Counted from the stretch's first letter, positions 9,124 to 18,717 are shown. The stretch is 64,000 bases of DNA from Planctomycetota bacterium (GCA_002862085.1 PKCK01000029.1:62001-126000); one strand, 5' to 3'. The notes: generated by a model from the sequence alone, not told the origin. Translations and numbers: made by a program.

Positions 9124-10145
9124 CGCTCGTAGACGGGGAGCAGCGTGAAGTCGAGGGCCGCGCTGAGGAGCAGCATGCCCGTCTGGTACTGGGGTCCGTG
9201 GTAGCCGCCGCCGAGCGTGATGCTGCCGTCGTCGGCCTGGCGCGCGATCAGGTCGCGGGTGTTCTCCACGCTCCACTCACGCCACGCCCGGTAGTCCACC
9301 TGGAAGAGCGCCTGGGAGACGTAGTACCGCGTGTAGCACGGATGGCCCCACCCGCCGTCGGGTCCGTCGCGGCTCACGACGATCCTCTTCGACGCGTTCT
9401 CGTACGCGTCCTCGCCGCGGCGCTTGGCGACCGCGAAGACGAGAGCGCAGATGCTCGAGCGCGCCTTCGACTGGCCGAAGCTGCCGATCCCGGAGTAGCC
9501 GACGTCACCGTTCGTCGACGTCATCGTCGAGAAGTAGTCGAGCGCCTTGTCGATGGACTCGTCCGGCACCGCGATTCCGGCGTTCCGCGCGCCGAGCAGG
9601 CCCATGAGCACGGCGCCCGCCGCAGAGGTGTCCGCGTCGGTGGACGAGGGCGAATAACGCCACGCGTTGAAGGGGTTCCTCTTCTGGCTCGTCACCGCGC
9701 AGCGCACCGCGAGTTCGAGAGCCTCCCCGATCGTCCGTCGAAGTCTCTGGACCTTCGTCCCGAGGATGCGGTCGTCCACGGCGCCGTAGCAATCGGCGAG
9801 CGCGAGCATGGCGAAGCCGTGCTGATACATGCCGCTCCCTATCAGGCCGGTGGAGTTGTTCTGGTTCTGGATCAGCCTGCCCACGGCGCGGTGCACGGCG
9901 TCTGCGTAGCGGCCGAAGTTCGGGTCCTCCCCCGAGGCGAGGAGCGCCATCACGCAGATACCGGTCACGCCTGCGTCCGATGAGAAGCTGCCGTCCTTGC
10001 CCTGGTGAGTCATCAGGTAGGCGAGTCCCCGCTCGTACATCGAGCGGTGCGCCGGCAGGATCGGGGAACCCTCGCGCACGTCCTGAGCCGACGCGGGGAG
10101 CGCGGCGCCGAGACAGAGAAGAGCGATACGGAGGCGGCGGAGCAT
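9120..10145 (-). CDS. Exported prenyltransferase/squalene-oxidase-repeat (alpha-toroid) protein
   Basis: The 341-aa product has a signal peptide (cleavage near ALPASA-QD) and repeats of the terpenoid-cyclase alpha/alpha-toroid type, such as GLAYLMTHQGKDGSFSSDAG, ALDYFSTMTSTNGDVGYSG and DGPDGGWGHPCYTRYYVSQA. The DxDD motif of class II terpene cyclases is absent, so catalysis on polyprenyl substrates is unlikely. Exported proteins with this fold are abundant in planctomycetes and probably act as binding scaffolds. The stop overlaps the next gene's start, and the start lies 3 bp after the preceding stop, so it is an internal operon member. Confidence 0.75.
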   Translation of the reverse strand: MLRRLRIALLCLGAALPASAQDVREGSPILPAHRSMYERGLAYLMTHQGKDGSFSSDAGVTGICVMALLASGEDPNFGRYADAVHRAVGRLIQNQNNSTGLIGSGMYQHGFAMLALADCYGAVDDRILGTKVQRLRRTIGEALELAVRCAVTSQKRNPFNAWRYSPSSTDADTSAAGAVLMGLLGARNAGIAVPDESIDKALDYFSTMTSTNGDVGYSGIGSFGQSKARSSICALVFAVAKRRGEDAYENASKRIVVSRDGPDGGWGHPCYTRYYVSQALFQVDYRAWREWSVENTRDLIARQADDGSITLGGGYHGPQYQTGMLLLSAALDFTLLPVYER

Positions 10146-10148
10146 GGA

Positions 10149-11462
10149 TCAATCCCTCTTCGCGAGCCCGAGCTCGACGCGCTGGGTCTCGGTGAGCGCC
10201 TCGTCCATCGCGGCGCACATGCGGCGCCGCGAGGACGAGCCGCGGCGTGGGTCCTTGCCCTCGACGAAGCGCAGCTCGCGCCACACGGCGGGCGGGTCGA
10301 GAGCGCCGAACGCCCTCGCCCGCGCCGCGTGTTCGCGCTGGACGAACGCACGAAGAGCAGCGCGCAGGGGCGCCATCTGCGCGGTGTCGAGGCGGAGCCG
10401 CTCGTCCAGGTGAGCCAGGATCAGGTCGACCCGCGCGTCGATGAGCGCCGACGGATCGTCCGTGTACAGCGGTGCGGGCGCGGGCGCGGACGCGCCGTTC
10501 TTCGCGCGCCGTCGGGCGACGAGGGCGCGCCACAGATCGGAATCGTCGGGCCGGGTCAGGGTCTTGAAGAGGCTCGAATCCCCGAAGCGCATCGGCCGTG
10601 AACCGCTCCGTCGCGCCTCCCGGCCGAGCATCGCCGCCCCGCGCGCGAGCTCGGGGACCCCGCTCCACTCCCAGCCATGGAAGAGGCACAGCGCCGCCGC
10701 CTCGAGGGTGTAGTCGTCCTCGGGGTAACGCCCGCGCCCGAGGGCGAGGTCGTCCCCGGGCGCGTCCGCGGACGGCGCGACGGGCTTCTTCGCCTCGCGC
10801 ATTCGCAGGAGGGTCACCGACTGCACCGGCAGGAACAGGTCTCGCACCTTGCCCCGGGTCAGCAGCTCCTCCACGAGATCCCCGGCGGAGACCTCGCTGA
10901 GGGTGGGCTCTCGCTCCTCGATCCAGCCTTCGATCGCCCGCCTGAGCTTCGCCACCTCGGGCGCGCGCAGACGCGTCTCCGTCGCGAGCAGCACCGTCGC
11001 GAGATGGATCGAAGCCTCGACGGTCCGCTCGCGGCGACCGTTCTCCTGCGCGCGCCACCCCGCACGCTGCTCCTCGGTCCACGTGGAGAACACCTTCGTC
11101 CGCCAGATCTCCCCGGCCACGAGGTTCTCGACGAGGCCCTGCGCCCACTCTTCATCGATGTCGTCGAAGTCGGCGAGGCGGCGCTCGAGGTGCGCCTTGC
11201 GCTCCCCCACGAGAGCGGCGCGCGCAGCGCCACCGACCTCGGCGCCGAAGGCGCGCTGCACGTCGTCGAGCAACAGCTCGAGAGCGCTGTCGATGCGCGC
11301 GATGGCGCGGTTGTTGCGCTTCTCGAGCGCGGGATCGTCCGCCTGCGCAGGGGCGCGGGACGCTGCGACTTCGAGGGCAGTGGCCAGCGCGTCGAACGCG
11401 GGCGCGTCGGCCGCCAGGGCGAGGACCCCGGCGCCCGCGAGGGCGAAGGTGCCGTGGATCAT
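10149..11462 (-). CDS. Helical exported protein, faintly Spy/CpxP-like (unknown)
   Basis: A 437-aa mostly helical product with a hydrophobic N-terminus (FALAGAGVLALAADAPA) compatible with export. I know of no named family. Two segments, RLADFDDIDEEWAQGLVENL near residue 95 and HLDERLRLDTAQMAPLRAAL near 350, have the spacing of the LTxxQ-type periplasmic adaptor helices, and the C-terminus contains LTETQ. That resemblance is inference from pattern only. ATG overlaps the upstream stop (ATGA at 11459-11462), and the next gene starts 3 bp downstream, so the protein is made with its operon neighbours. Confidence 0.55.
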   Translation of the reverse strand: MIHGTFALAGAGVLALAADAPAFDALATALEVAASRAPAQADDPALEKRNNRAIARIDSALELLLDDVQRAFGAEVGGAARAALVGERKAHLERRLADFDDIDEEWAQGLVENLVAGEIWRTKVFSTWTEEQRAGWRAQENGRRERTVEASIHLATVLLATETRLRAPEVAKLRRAIEGWIEEREPTLSEVSAGDLVEELLTRGKVRDLFLPVQSVTLLRMREAKKPVAPSADAPGDDLALGRGRYPEDDYTLEAAALCLFHGWEWSGVPELARGAAMLGREARRSGSRPMRFGDSSLFKTLTRPDDSDLWRALVARRRAKNGASAPAPAPLYTDDPSALIDARVDLILAHLDERLRLDTAQMAPLRAALRAFVQREHAARARAFGALDPPAVWRELRFVEGKDPRRGSSSRRRMCAAMDEALTETQRVELGLAKRD

Positions 11463-12040
11463 CGGCCCTCCAGGGCGTCGAAGTAGCGGTCCAGGACCTC
11501 GACGAACTCGGCCGGGATCTTGGACGCGGTCCTCGAGGTCGAGCGGTCGACGTCGCGCTCCTCGACCTCGTCCTTGGCGCCGATGGCGCGGCCCGCGAGG
11601 GCCAGCGCGCTGGTGGCCTCGGTGCCGCCGTTCCCGCCCGAGCCGGGGGTCGAGCCGCCACCGCCGCCGCCCGCGCCGCCGGAGCGGCGCGTGCGCAGGA
11701 GGAGCTCGATCGCCTCGGTCTCCGCGGCGATGGTCGTCGGCCCCGTGAGCTCGTCGTCGAGCAGGACGAACGCCTCGTCCATGGCGGCGCGCGCTCCGCG
11801 CAGCATCTGGATCTCGCCTTCGAACTCGAACTCGCCCTCGGGGAGCTCGCGGATGTCCTGGATGACGTTCTCGGTGCGGAGGACGAGGTCCTCCTGCTCC
11901 TCCGCCAGGGGCCCGGCCGCGGCCGTGATCTGCTCCGCGGCGCGCGCCTCGCGCGCCTGCTCGGCTTCACGGGTCGCGTCGCGAAGCTCCATCTCGGCTT
12001 CGGTGATCTTCAGGACTTCGAGGATGACGGACGGCGGCAA
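11459..12040 (-). CDS. Coiled-coil protein following the DUF4175-like gene (unknown)
   Basis: A 193-aa product. About residues 10-60 are strongly charged and helical (ITEAEMELRDATREAEQARE), consistent with a coiled coil. A helical bundle and a Gly/Ser linker (SGGAGGGGGGSTPGSGGNGG) follow, and then a short C-terminal helix. The best available start is TTG at 12040; an in-frame stop lies 27 bp upstream. ATG codons exist only inside the coiled coil (the first encodes MELRDATRE), which would cut the helix. It begins 39 bp after the DUF4175-like stop. A helical adaptor for its large membrane neighbour is plausible but unproven. The alternative is that it was once the C-terminus of that neighbour. 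Confidence 0.6.
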   Translation of the reverse strand: MPPSVILEVLKITEAEMELRDATREAEQAREARAAEQITAAAGPLAEEQEDLVLRTENVIQDIRELPEGEFEFEGEIQMLRGARAAMDEAFVLLDDELTGPTTIAAETEAIELLLRTRRSGGAGGGGGGSTPGSGGNGGTEATSALALAGRAIGAKDEVEERDVDRSTSRTASKIPAEFVEVLDRYFDALEGR

Positions 12041-12079
12041 ACTGCCCCGCTGCTTGGACCCCTTTCAGGGTTCACCCTT

Positions 12080-15007
12080 TCAGCCAGGGCCGACGAGCTC
12101 CTCTCCCCACCTGTCGAAGGTGTCGGAGAGGAAGTCCGCACTGGCGCGCGCATCGCCTGGCCGCCCCCCTTCGGCTTCAGCGACGAGGGCGTCCGCGAGC
12201 AGCGTCGGGCGCAGGTCGTTCCACTCGTCGAGCACGCGCCCGAACTTCGGCGCGTCCTCGGAGGCCCGGCTGCTGAGCCGGTCGAGATAGGCGTCCATGT
12301 CCGCGTGGAGGTTCGTCAGCTTGCGGAGCTCTCCGTCGCGCCTCCGCGACACGGAGGTGTTCACCTCCCGCACCTCCTCGTTCGAGGTCGCGACCTCGGA
12401 GCCGAAGCCCTTGGCCACCGACCCGTCGAGCTCCTCGCTGGTCTCGGTCTGCGCGCGGGCCGCCGCCTTCAGGCGCTTGACGAAGGTGCTGTTCTCGAGC
12501 GCAGCGAGCACGGACTCCATGTCGCCTGCCACCTCGTTGAAGGCCTCGAGCAAAGCCTCCTGCTCGGCGATCGCCTTGGCGAGCTCGTCCCCCGTGAGAG
12601 AGGGCTGCTCGTCCTCGGGTCCGCCTCCGGGCGTGATGTTCGGATCGGTCGGCTCGTCCTCCCGGGCGACCGGGGAGAGCGTCGTCTCCACCATGCCGAG
12701 TGAGGCCTTGGGGGCGCCGCCCTTCGCGCCGGCTTCCTCGCTCTCGGGCTGGTCACCGCTCTCCTCCATCGCGACGCCGGATTCGCCGTCCATGATCGTC
12801 GGCGTGGGCGGAACGACGTCCTCGGGCCCCTCCTCGGCGTCCTCGCTGTTCGCTCCCTGACTCGCAGGCCCGCCGCCCTGGCCGCGGTCCTGTCCGATGA
12901 TCTTCGGGGACTTGCCGCCTTCCTCTGGAGATTTCGAACCGCCGTCCTGCGGAGGCTTCGCCGAAGCGAGCTTCGCGTCGGACTCGTCGCCTTCACTGCC
13001 TCGCGGTGACTGGCCGGAGCTGGAGGCCTGCTGCGCTCCTCCCTGGTTCGGCTGGGTGGGCGAGCCGCTCGAAGAGGCCTCGGCACGGGCTGCCTTCAGG
13101 AGCAGCTTGGCCACCGAATCCATGCGCGTCTCCGCGATGTCCTGGAGCTTCGCGTTGGTCTCGGCCCAGTCGTCGAGGGTGTTGGAGCCGAACTCCTCGT
13201 TGCGAGCCGCCTCGCTCAGGAGCTTCTCGCCCTGGGCGATCAGACCCTGGAGACGCGCGCGGTTGCCGCGCTCGGCACGCGCCTGGTTCTCGATGCGCGT
13301 GCGCGCCTCGGCGCTGTCGAGCTGGACGCCGCCGAGGGCGTGCAGCGCCTTGTTCTCGGCGAGAAGCTCCATCTCACGGTCACGCACCTCGACGGCGCGT
13401 TCGCGCCAGCGCTCCAGCCGGGCGGTGATCCACTGCATGTGCTGGTCGGGGGTCATGACCCTCACGCGGATGGGCGTGGACGTCGACCGCTCCCGGCCAG
13501 GCACGGCGTCCTCGGCCCAGCCGCGGACCTCGAAGACCCCGGCCTCGAGGCCCATCGCCGCCGGCTTGAAGGTCGCGAAGCTCTGGAGCGTGGTGGCGTC
13601 CGCCGCGCCCGCGCCGAGCAACTTCTCCCCGTCCGGCTCCTCGCCGAGCCCGCCGAGACGTCCGAAACGGCGCCACTCGAGGCCCGCTCGCCGGACGCCG
13701 AAGTCGTCGCTGGAGAGGACGTCGAAGGTCAGCGCGACGGTCTCGAGCAGCACGTTCTCCGCCTCGGTTCCGGAGAGGGCCACGACCGGCTCCTCGTCAG
13801 GACGGGTGCGCAGCCCGAGGAGGAAGTCGGTGTGCCCTTCGAGCCCCAGCTCGTCGGTCCAGGACACCTGGAGCCTCGCCCGGCCGTCGGGTCCGAGCAC
13901 CGCGGGGAGCAGGGTCGCGGCCACCACGCGGTCCCCCTCGATCCGGACCTCGTGCGCCGACTCACCGCGAGCCTCGCCCTCGCCGATCAGGACGAGGGCC
14001 TCGGCTCGCGCGAGGCCCCGCGAGACCGTCAATCCGAGGTCCACCCGCGCGCCCTCGACCACGACGAGCGAGCCGCCTCGCACGTCACGAACGACCGGCT
14101 CGTCGAGCCCGAGGTACTCCGGAAGCGTCACCGCCGCCTCGGCGGTGACGACCTCGGGGCGCGGACGCGGCATGAGGTGGATCGTCTCGCGCAGATCACC
14201 GACGATCAGCAGCGCGCGCTCGTCCTCCGCGAGGGGCGGCAGCTCGAGGGTGTAGCCGCCTCCGGCCCGCTCCGCCCGCACCGCGCCGCCGCGCAGGTGC
14301 AGCGTCGCTGCCGCCGGGCGCATGCGCGTGTCCTCGTCGAGTTCGAGGCGCACGACGCGTGCCTCCTGGATCGGGACGACCCACTCGGGCTCGAGGCCAT
14401 CGAGACGCGCGAAGGTGTATCTCTCGATTGACGCGAGGGGAGCCGCCCAGCGCGCGAGAGCGTTCCCCGCCACCTCCGGCAGGGTCAGGCTGAAGATCAG
14501 GGCGGCCGCCACGGGAATCGCGGCGAGGGCCACGGCGCGGCGGTGCCTCGAGGGCGGCAGCGCGTCCGCGAGATCGTCGTCGCCCAGGTCCCGCTCCCCC
14601 TGGGCCACGGCGGCGGTCACGAGCTCGGGACTGCGCGCGAACTCCGCAGCGTCGCGCGTGAGCTCGAAGACGCCGAGGAGGCGGTCGCCCCTGACCGCGT
14701 CGCGGAGAGTCACCTCCAGAGCCACCTCGCGCAGGTCCCGGTGACGCAGGAACCAGCGGGACAGGGCCCGCGGGACCACGATCGCCGCGACCGCGAGGGC
14801 TCCGCCGAGGAGGAGCGCTCGCAGGAGAGCGCTCGTGTCGAACAGCCGGTCCAGCGCGGCGACGAGGAGGAACGACGTGACGAGCGCCGTCAGCGCCACC
14901 GCGAAGCGCTCGGTCAGCTTGGTCCGCCGCATCGTCCGGCGGTACGAGCGGAGATTCCGCTCGAGGCGCTCGGGAAAGGGCGGCGGCCCTGTCTGGGGTC
15001 GGTTCAT
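12080..15007 (-). CDS. DUF4175-like large membrane-anchored protein of the MoxR locus
   Basis: A 975-aa product. Two adjacent membrane segments (about residues 30-80) and a third near 175-195 (VALAAIPVAAALIFSLTLP) anchor it. A long extracytoplasmic part follows, with beta-sandwich-like sequence to about 530. Next comes a helical region (ITARLERWRERAVEVRDREM) and then a Gln/Ser/Gly/Glu low-complexity stretch at about 650-820. The architecture and the place beside MoxR, DUF58 and VWA genes fit the DUF4175 family of alphaproteobacteria and planctomycetes, whose biochemical role is unknown. The start ATG at 15007 (MNRPQTGPP) is preferred over longer forms that add an Arg/Pro-rich stretch. It heads the downstream operon half. 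Confidence 0.7.
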   Translation of the reverse strand: MNRPQTGPPPFPERLERNLRSYRRTMRRTKLTERFAVALTALVTSFLLVAALDRLFDTSALLRALLLGGALAVAAIVVPRALSRWFLRHRDLREVALEVTLRDAVRGDRLLGVFELTRDAAEFARSPELVTAAVAQGERDLGDDDLADALPPSRHRRAVALAAIPVAAALIFSLTLPEVAGNALARWAAPLASIERYTFARLDGLEPEWVVPIQEARVVRLELDEDTRMRPAAATLHLRGGAVRAERAGGGYTLELPPLAEDERALLIVGDLRETIHLMPRPRPEVVTAEAAVTLPEYLGLDEPVVRDVRGGSLVVVEGARVDLGLTVSRGLARAEALVLIGEGEARGESAHEVRIEGDRVVAATLLPAVLGPDGRARLQVSWTDELGLEGHTDFLLGLRTRPDEEPVVALSGTEAENVLLETVALTFDVLSSDDFGVRRAGLEWRRFGRLGGLGEEPDGEKLLGAGAADATTLQSFATFKPAAMGLEAGVFEVRGWAEDAVPGRERSTSTPIRVRVMTPDQHMQWITARLERWRERAVEVRDREMELLAENKALHALGGVQLDSAEARTRIENQARAERGNRARLQGLIAQGEKLLSEAARNEEFGSNTLDDWAETNAKLQDIAETRMDSVAKLLLKAARAEASSSGSPTQPNQGGAQQASSSGQSPRGSEGDESDAKLASAKPPQDGGSKSPEEGGKSPKIIGQDRGQGGGPASQGANSEDAEEGPEDVVPPTPTIMDGESGVAMEESGDQPESEEAGAKGGAPKASLGMVETTLSPVAREDEPTDPNITPGGGPEDEQPSLTGDELAKAIAEQEALLEAFNEVAGDMESVLAALENSTFVKRLKAAARAQTETSEELDGSVAKGFGSEVATSNEEVREVNTSVSRRRDGELRKLTNLHADMDAYLDRLSSRASEDAPKFGRVLDEWNDLRPTLLADALVAEAEGGRPGDARASADFLSDTFDRWGEELVGPG

Positions 15008-15330
15008 GGCGAGGCGAGGCGCGGGGAGCAGGGTCCAGGGATCCGTCGCCGCACGGCGGTGGCCCCGCAGTCTAGGTCGATCCGGGCTCCAGGTGACCTC
15101 CGGCGGCGTGTGCGAGACGGAAGCCTTGCCCTGGAACGAGCGATCGGAGGCCGAGGAAGCAGCTCCCGTGCCGTGTCCAGAAGCGGGACACGCCCGTCCG
15201 ACCGCGAAGGGGAATCGGAGCCGGATTCCACCCACGCCGCGCGCCGTCGAGCACGCCACCGGTCGCCGCCGCGGTGGCAGGGGGGACATCACGACGCATC
15301 GACGGAGCTGAGCAGATCGAACTGCTCGAC
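15008..15330. promoter_or_regulatory. Divergent intergenic region with inverted repeat
   Basis: This 323-bp gap separates the divergent DUF4175-like and CarboxypepD-repeat genes and must hold promoters for both. The clearest element is a 7-bp inverted repeat with 7-bp spacer, CGTGTCC-N7-GGACACG at 15172-15192, about midway, which has the geometry of a dimeric repressor site. I see no confident -35/-10 pair. Confidence 0.4.
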
Positions 15331-18300
15331 ATGTCGTCCCCCGCCAAGCTGCTCCTTCCCGCGGCCGCCCTCGTGGCGGCCGGTGCGGTGCTCCTCGTCC
15401 TCTCCTCCAGCGGCGGCGGCGTCGCCCTGGACCCCCAGGAGGGCCGCGGCCCCGTGACCAGCGACCTCGGACGAAGCGCGACGCCCGACGCGGACCTCGT
15501 CGACGTCCCCGATGACCGGGAAGAGGCGAGGAGTGAAGCCGAAACCGAGATCGCTGCGCGCGACGAAGCCGGACCCGCAGCGATCGCGATGGCGGCGTTC
15601 GGCATCGACGTCACCGTGTCGTCGGCGCCGGGGTCGGAGGGTGCGCTCTCCGGCCAGCTGGTCGTCGTCGAACGGAGCGCGCTCCGCGAGGGGAGCATGG
15701 GTGAACTCGCCCATCGCGCCTCGAGCGAGGCGCCAGAAGAGGCGCGCTTCGAGCTCTCGCCGGACGGCCGCGCGCGTGTCGAGGTACCGGCGGGCTTCGT
15801 CTCGCCGGTGCTCACCCTGATCGACCGGCATTGGTACGCGCCCCGGCCGGTCGAGCTGGCCGGTGTCTCCGCGGGCGCCGTGGAGCTCGAGGTCCGCCGG
15901 GGCGCCTGTCTCCTCATCCGACCGACCGTGAGCCAGGGCGATCTCGTGGGCACTCTGACGGTCTCGGGGTTCGACATGCGCGGCGGGCGCGGCAGCGGGC
16001 GCCTCGACTTCGACCTCGTCGCCGGCGAGGAGATCCTCGTCCGCGGCCTCGACCCCGCCCAGGCCTGGACCGTCGCTCCCGAGGCGGAGGCCCACCACTG
16101 CGCCATGAAGAGCGGCGTCGAGATCGCAGCGGGCGACGAACGCGTGCTCGACCTCGCCTTCGTCCCCGGCGCGACGATCGCCGGCCGGGTCGTCGACGAG
16201 AGCGGGAACGGCGTGGAGGGCGTGGACATCGGGACCGCGAGTCGCATGCCCTGGATGGGCAGCGCGGGCGCCCGCCGCACGAAGACCGCGGGCGATGGCT
16301 CCTTCCTCCTGAAGGGCGTCGCGCCGGGCGAGGTTCAGCTCGAGGCGAAGCTGGAGGGGTGGCGCGACGCCGAGATCGAGTCGATGGACGTGGCCGATCT
16401 CGAGCGCATCGACGGCATGCGCGTGGAGATGACGCGCGGCGCGAGCATCACCGGGATCGTCCGCTGGGGGGACGGCACTCCGGCGGCGGGCGCCCGCGTC
16501 CGGGCGACGCGCGTGTCCCGCGCCCAGTGGGGAGGCTGGGGCGGTGGTCGCGTGCAGACGGCGGCCTCGGCCGAGGCGGACGCAGATGGGACCTTCGCGC
16601 TCGGCGGACTGGACGATGGTCAGTACACGGTGCGCGCCTCGCACAGGCCGGCGGACGTGGCGGCGGACGAGAGCTCGCCGCGCTGGCGCGCCGACCTCCC
16701 CGCGCGCACCGGGGAATCGATCGAGCTCACCCTGATCGGGCCCGCGACGATCACGGGTCTCGTGGTCGACGACCGCGGCGAACCGGTTCCCGAGTTCGAG
16801 GTGGTTGCACAGCCCGCGGAGAGCGGCGTGCGCTCCGAGCGGGCGTCGTTCGCCAGCGACGACGGCCGCTTCAGCTTCGCGCGGATCGGCACGGGCGAGT
16901 GGACCCTCGAGGCCCGCGCCGAGCACATGGTTCCCGCTGGCGGGGTCGAGGTCGCGCTCCCGGGGGAAGCGGGCGTGTTGACCCTGCGTCTGGATCGAGC
17001 GGCGACGGTCACGGGCCGTGTCACCGATCCGGCGGGAGCCCCCGTCGCGGACGCCGACGTCCGCGTCGAGGAATCGAGCAGCGGACGCGGCGGGTGGGGC
17101 GGGGACAGGGCCCGCTTCCGCGCGCGCTCCGGGGAGGACGGCGGCTTCCTCCTCGAGGACCTCCCCCCCACCACCACCACGCTCGTCGTACGCGCCGAGG
17201 GCTGGGCGGACTCCGCGCCGGTCACCTTCGAGCTCGCTCCGGCGGAGCAGCGCGACGGCGTGGCCCTGGCGCTGCGCGAGGGCGGCCGCGTCGTCGGCGC
17301 CGTGTACGACCCCGCGGGTGATCCGCTCGCGAACCAGCGCGTCACCTACGGCTCGAACGCAATGGGCTTCGGATCGCGCGGTGAGACGCGCACCGGCGCG
17401 GATGGGAGCTTCACCTTCGAACGCGTCACGCCGGGCACCTGGACGGTCAGCGCCTCCCCCTCGATGGAGGAGATGAGCGACCGCATGAACGAGGCCGGCG
17501 GGAACTTCGCGAGCATCATGGGCGAACTCGTCGCGGAGACGATCGACGTCGCCGACGGCGAGACCGTCGAGGTCTACCTCGGGGGCGAGCCGCGCATCCC
17601 CGTGACGATCTCGGGCGTCGTCACCCGCGGCGGCGAGCCCATCGCCGACGCCGAGGTCTACGCCACCTCCGAGGGCTCCGCGATCTTCGAGGGCATGAAG
17701 TCCTCGCGCACCGACGCCGAAGGGGCCTACTCCCTCACCGTGGACAGACCCGGCGCGTACCTCGTGAGCGCGAGGGACGGCGACGCTGGCGTGGAGGTGG
17801 CCGCGGACGTGCCCAGGGCCGACTCCGTCGAGATCGACCTCGCCATCCCCGACACCCTGCTGCGCGGCCGGGTGCGCCGACCCGATGGCGAGCCCGCCCA
17901 GGGCGTCCGCGTCACCGTGCAGCGCGAGGACGGGCTCGGTCGTATCCGATGGTCGGGCGATCAGGCGACCGCCGACGACGAGGGCCGCTGGGAGATCCCG
18001 GGCCTCGAGCCTGGCATCTACACCGTCCGCGCCAACACGTCCTCGTGGCAGGGCCGGTCCGAGAAGCGATGGGGCAAGGCCCTCCGCAAGGGCGTGGCCC
18101 TCGAAGAGAACGCGACCGTCGACGGGATCGACTTCGAGCTCGAGCAGGCCGGGACGATCGCCGGACGGGTGACCGGCACCGACGGGAGGCCCCTCGGCGG
18201 CGCCTCCATCTTCCTCCGCGACGCGAGCGGCGCCTTCGTGGACACCGTGTCCGGCGACGTCACGAACGCCGCCGGAGAGTTCGAGGCCGCAGGCCTCGCA

Positions 18301-18699
18301 CCGGGGGCGTACACCGTCAGCGTGCGCAGTGCCGGCTTCGCGGCCAACGACACGGCCTCGTGCACGGTCCGCTCCGACGAGACCGTCGACGTCGAGCTCG
18401 CGGTGGAGGCCGGCGCCATGGTCGACGTCGAGGTCGTCGACGCCGAGGGAGAGCCCCTGCGCGGCCGGGTCGAGGTCTTCGACCGTGACGACCGCGAGGT
18501 CGGATCGCCGCGCACGATCGCCCAGGTCCAGCGCCAGTTCAACGCGGGCGTGAGCACCTTCCAGAGCGAGGTGGGGCCCCTCCCGCCCGGCCGATACACC
18601 GTGCGAGCCACCGCCGCAGACGGACGGACGGGCAAGAAGCGGGTCACCGTCCGCGCGGGCGACGAGCGCAAGCGCGCCAAGGTGAAGATCAAGGACTGA
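15331..18699 (+). CDS. Membrane-anchored protein with nine carboxypeptidase-regulatory-like repeats
   Basis: A 1122-aa product. The N-terminus (PAKLLLPAAALVAAGAVLLVL) is a signal anchor. From about residue 280 to the end, nine beta-sandwich repeats of the CarboxypepD_reg type can be counted by their first strand and turn, for example IAGRVVDESGNGVEG, ITGLVVDDRGEPVPE, VTGRVTDPAGAPVAD, ISGVVTRGGEPIAD and LRGRVRRPDGEPAQG. Such repeats are non-catalytic adhesion or scaffold units. The tail is Lys/Arg rich (GDERKRAKVKIKD). The gene is the only plus-strand gene between the two minus-strand halves of the MoxR locus. It converges on the VWA gene with 18 bp between stops. The start ATG at 15331 precedes the anchor directly. 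Confidence 0.8.
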   Translation: MSSPAKLLLPAAALVAAGAVLLVLSSSGGGVALDPQEGRGPVTSDLGRSATPDADLVDVPDDREEARSEAETEIAARDEAGPAAIAMAAFGIDVTVSSAPGSEGALSGQLVVVERSALREGSMGELAHRASSEAPEEARFELSPDGRARVEVPAGFVSPVLTLIDRHWYAPRPVELAGVSAGAVELEVRRGACLLIRPTVSQGDLVGTLTVSGFDMRGGRGSGRLDFDLVAGEEILVRGLDPAQAWTVAPEAEAHHCAMKSGVEIAAGDERVLDLAFVPGATIAGRVVDESGNGVEGVDIGTASRMPWMGSAGARRTKTAGDGSFLLKGVAPGEVQLEAKLEGWRDAEIESMDVADLERIDGMRVEMTRGASITGIVRWGDGTPAAGARVRATRVSRAQWGGWGGGRVQTAASAEADADGTFALGGLDDGQYTVRASHRPADVAADESSPRWRADLPARTGESIELTLIGPATITGLVVDDRGEPVPEFEVVAQPAESGVRSERASFASDDGRFSFARIGTGEWTLEARAEHMVPAGGVEVALPGEAGVLTLRLDRAATVTGRVTDPAGAPVADADVRVEESSSGRGGWGGDRARFRARSGEDGGFLLEDLPPTTTTLVVRAEGWADSAPVTFELAPAEQRDGVALALREGGRVVGAVYDPAGDPLANQRVTYGSNAMGFGSRGETRTGADGSFTFERVTPGTWTVSASPSMEEMSDRMNEAGGNFASIMGELVAETIDVADGETVEVYLGGEPRIPVTISGVVTRGGEPIADAEVYATSEGSAIFEGMKSSRTDAEGAYSLTVDRPGAYLVSARDGDAGVEVAADVPRADSVEIDLAIPDTLLRGRVRRPDGEPAQGVRVTVQREDGLGRIRWSGDQATADDEGRWEIPGLEPGIYTVRANTSSWQGRSEKRWGKALRKGVALEENATVDGIDFELEQAGTIAGRVTGTDGRPLGGASIFLRDASGAFVDTVSGDVTNAAGEFEAAGLAPGAYTVSVRSAGFAANDTASCTVRSDETVDVELAVEAGAMVDVEVVDAEGEPLRGRVEVFDRDDREVGSPRTIAQVQRQFNAGVSTFQSEVGPLPPGRYTVRATAADGRTGKKRVTVRAGDERKRAKVKIKD

Positions 18700-18717
18700 C
18701 GGGCCAGCGGCCGCGCC

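Noticed and set aside
7690-9132. Long plus-strand open frame over the minus-strand repeat protein
   Set aside because: The translation is Arg/His/Asp-rich without domain or start signal, and it mirrors a gene with signal peptide and operon overlaps. In such GC-rich DNA the antisense frame stays open by codon bias.
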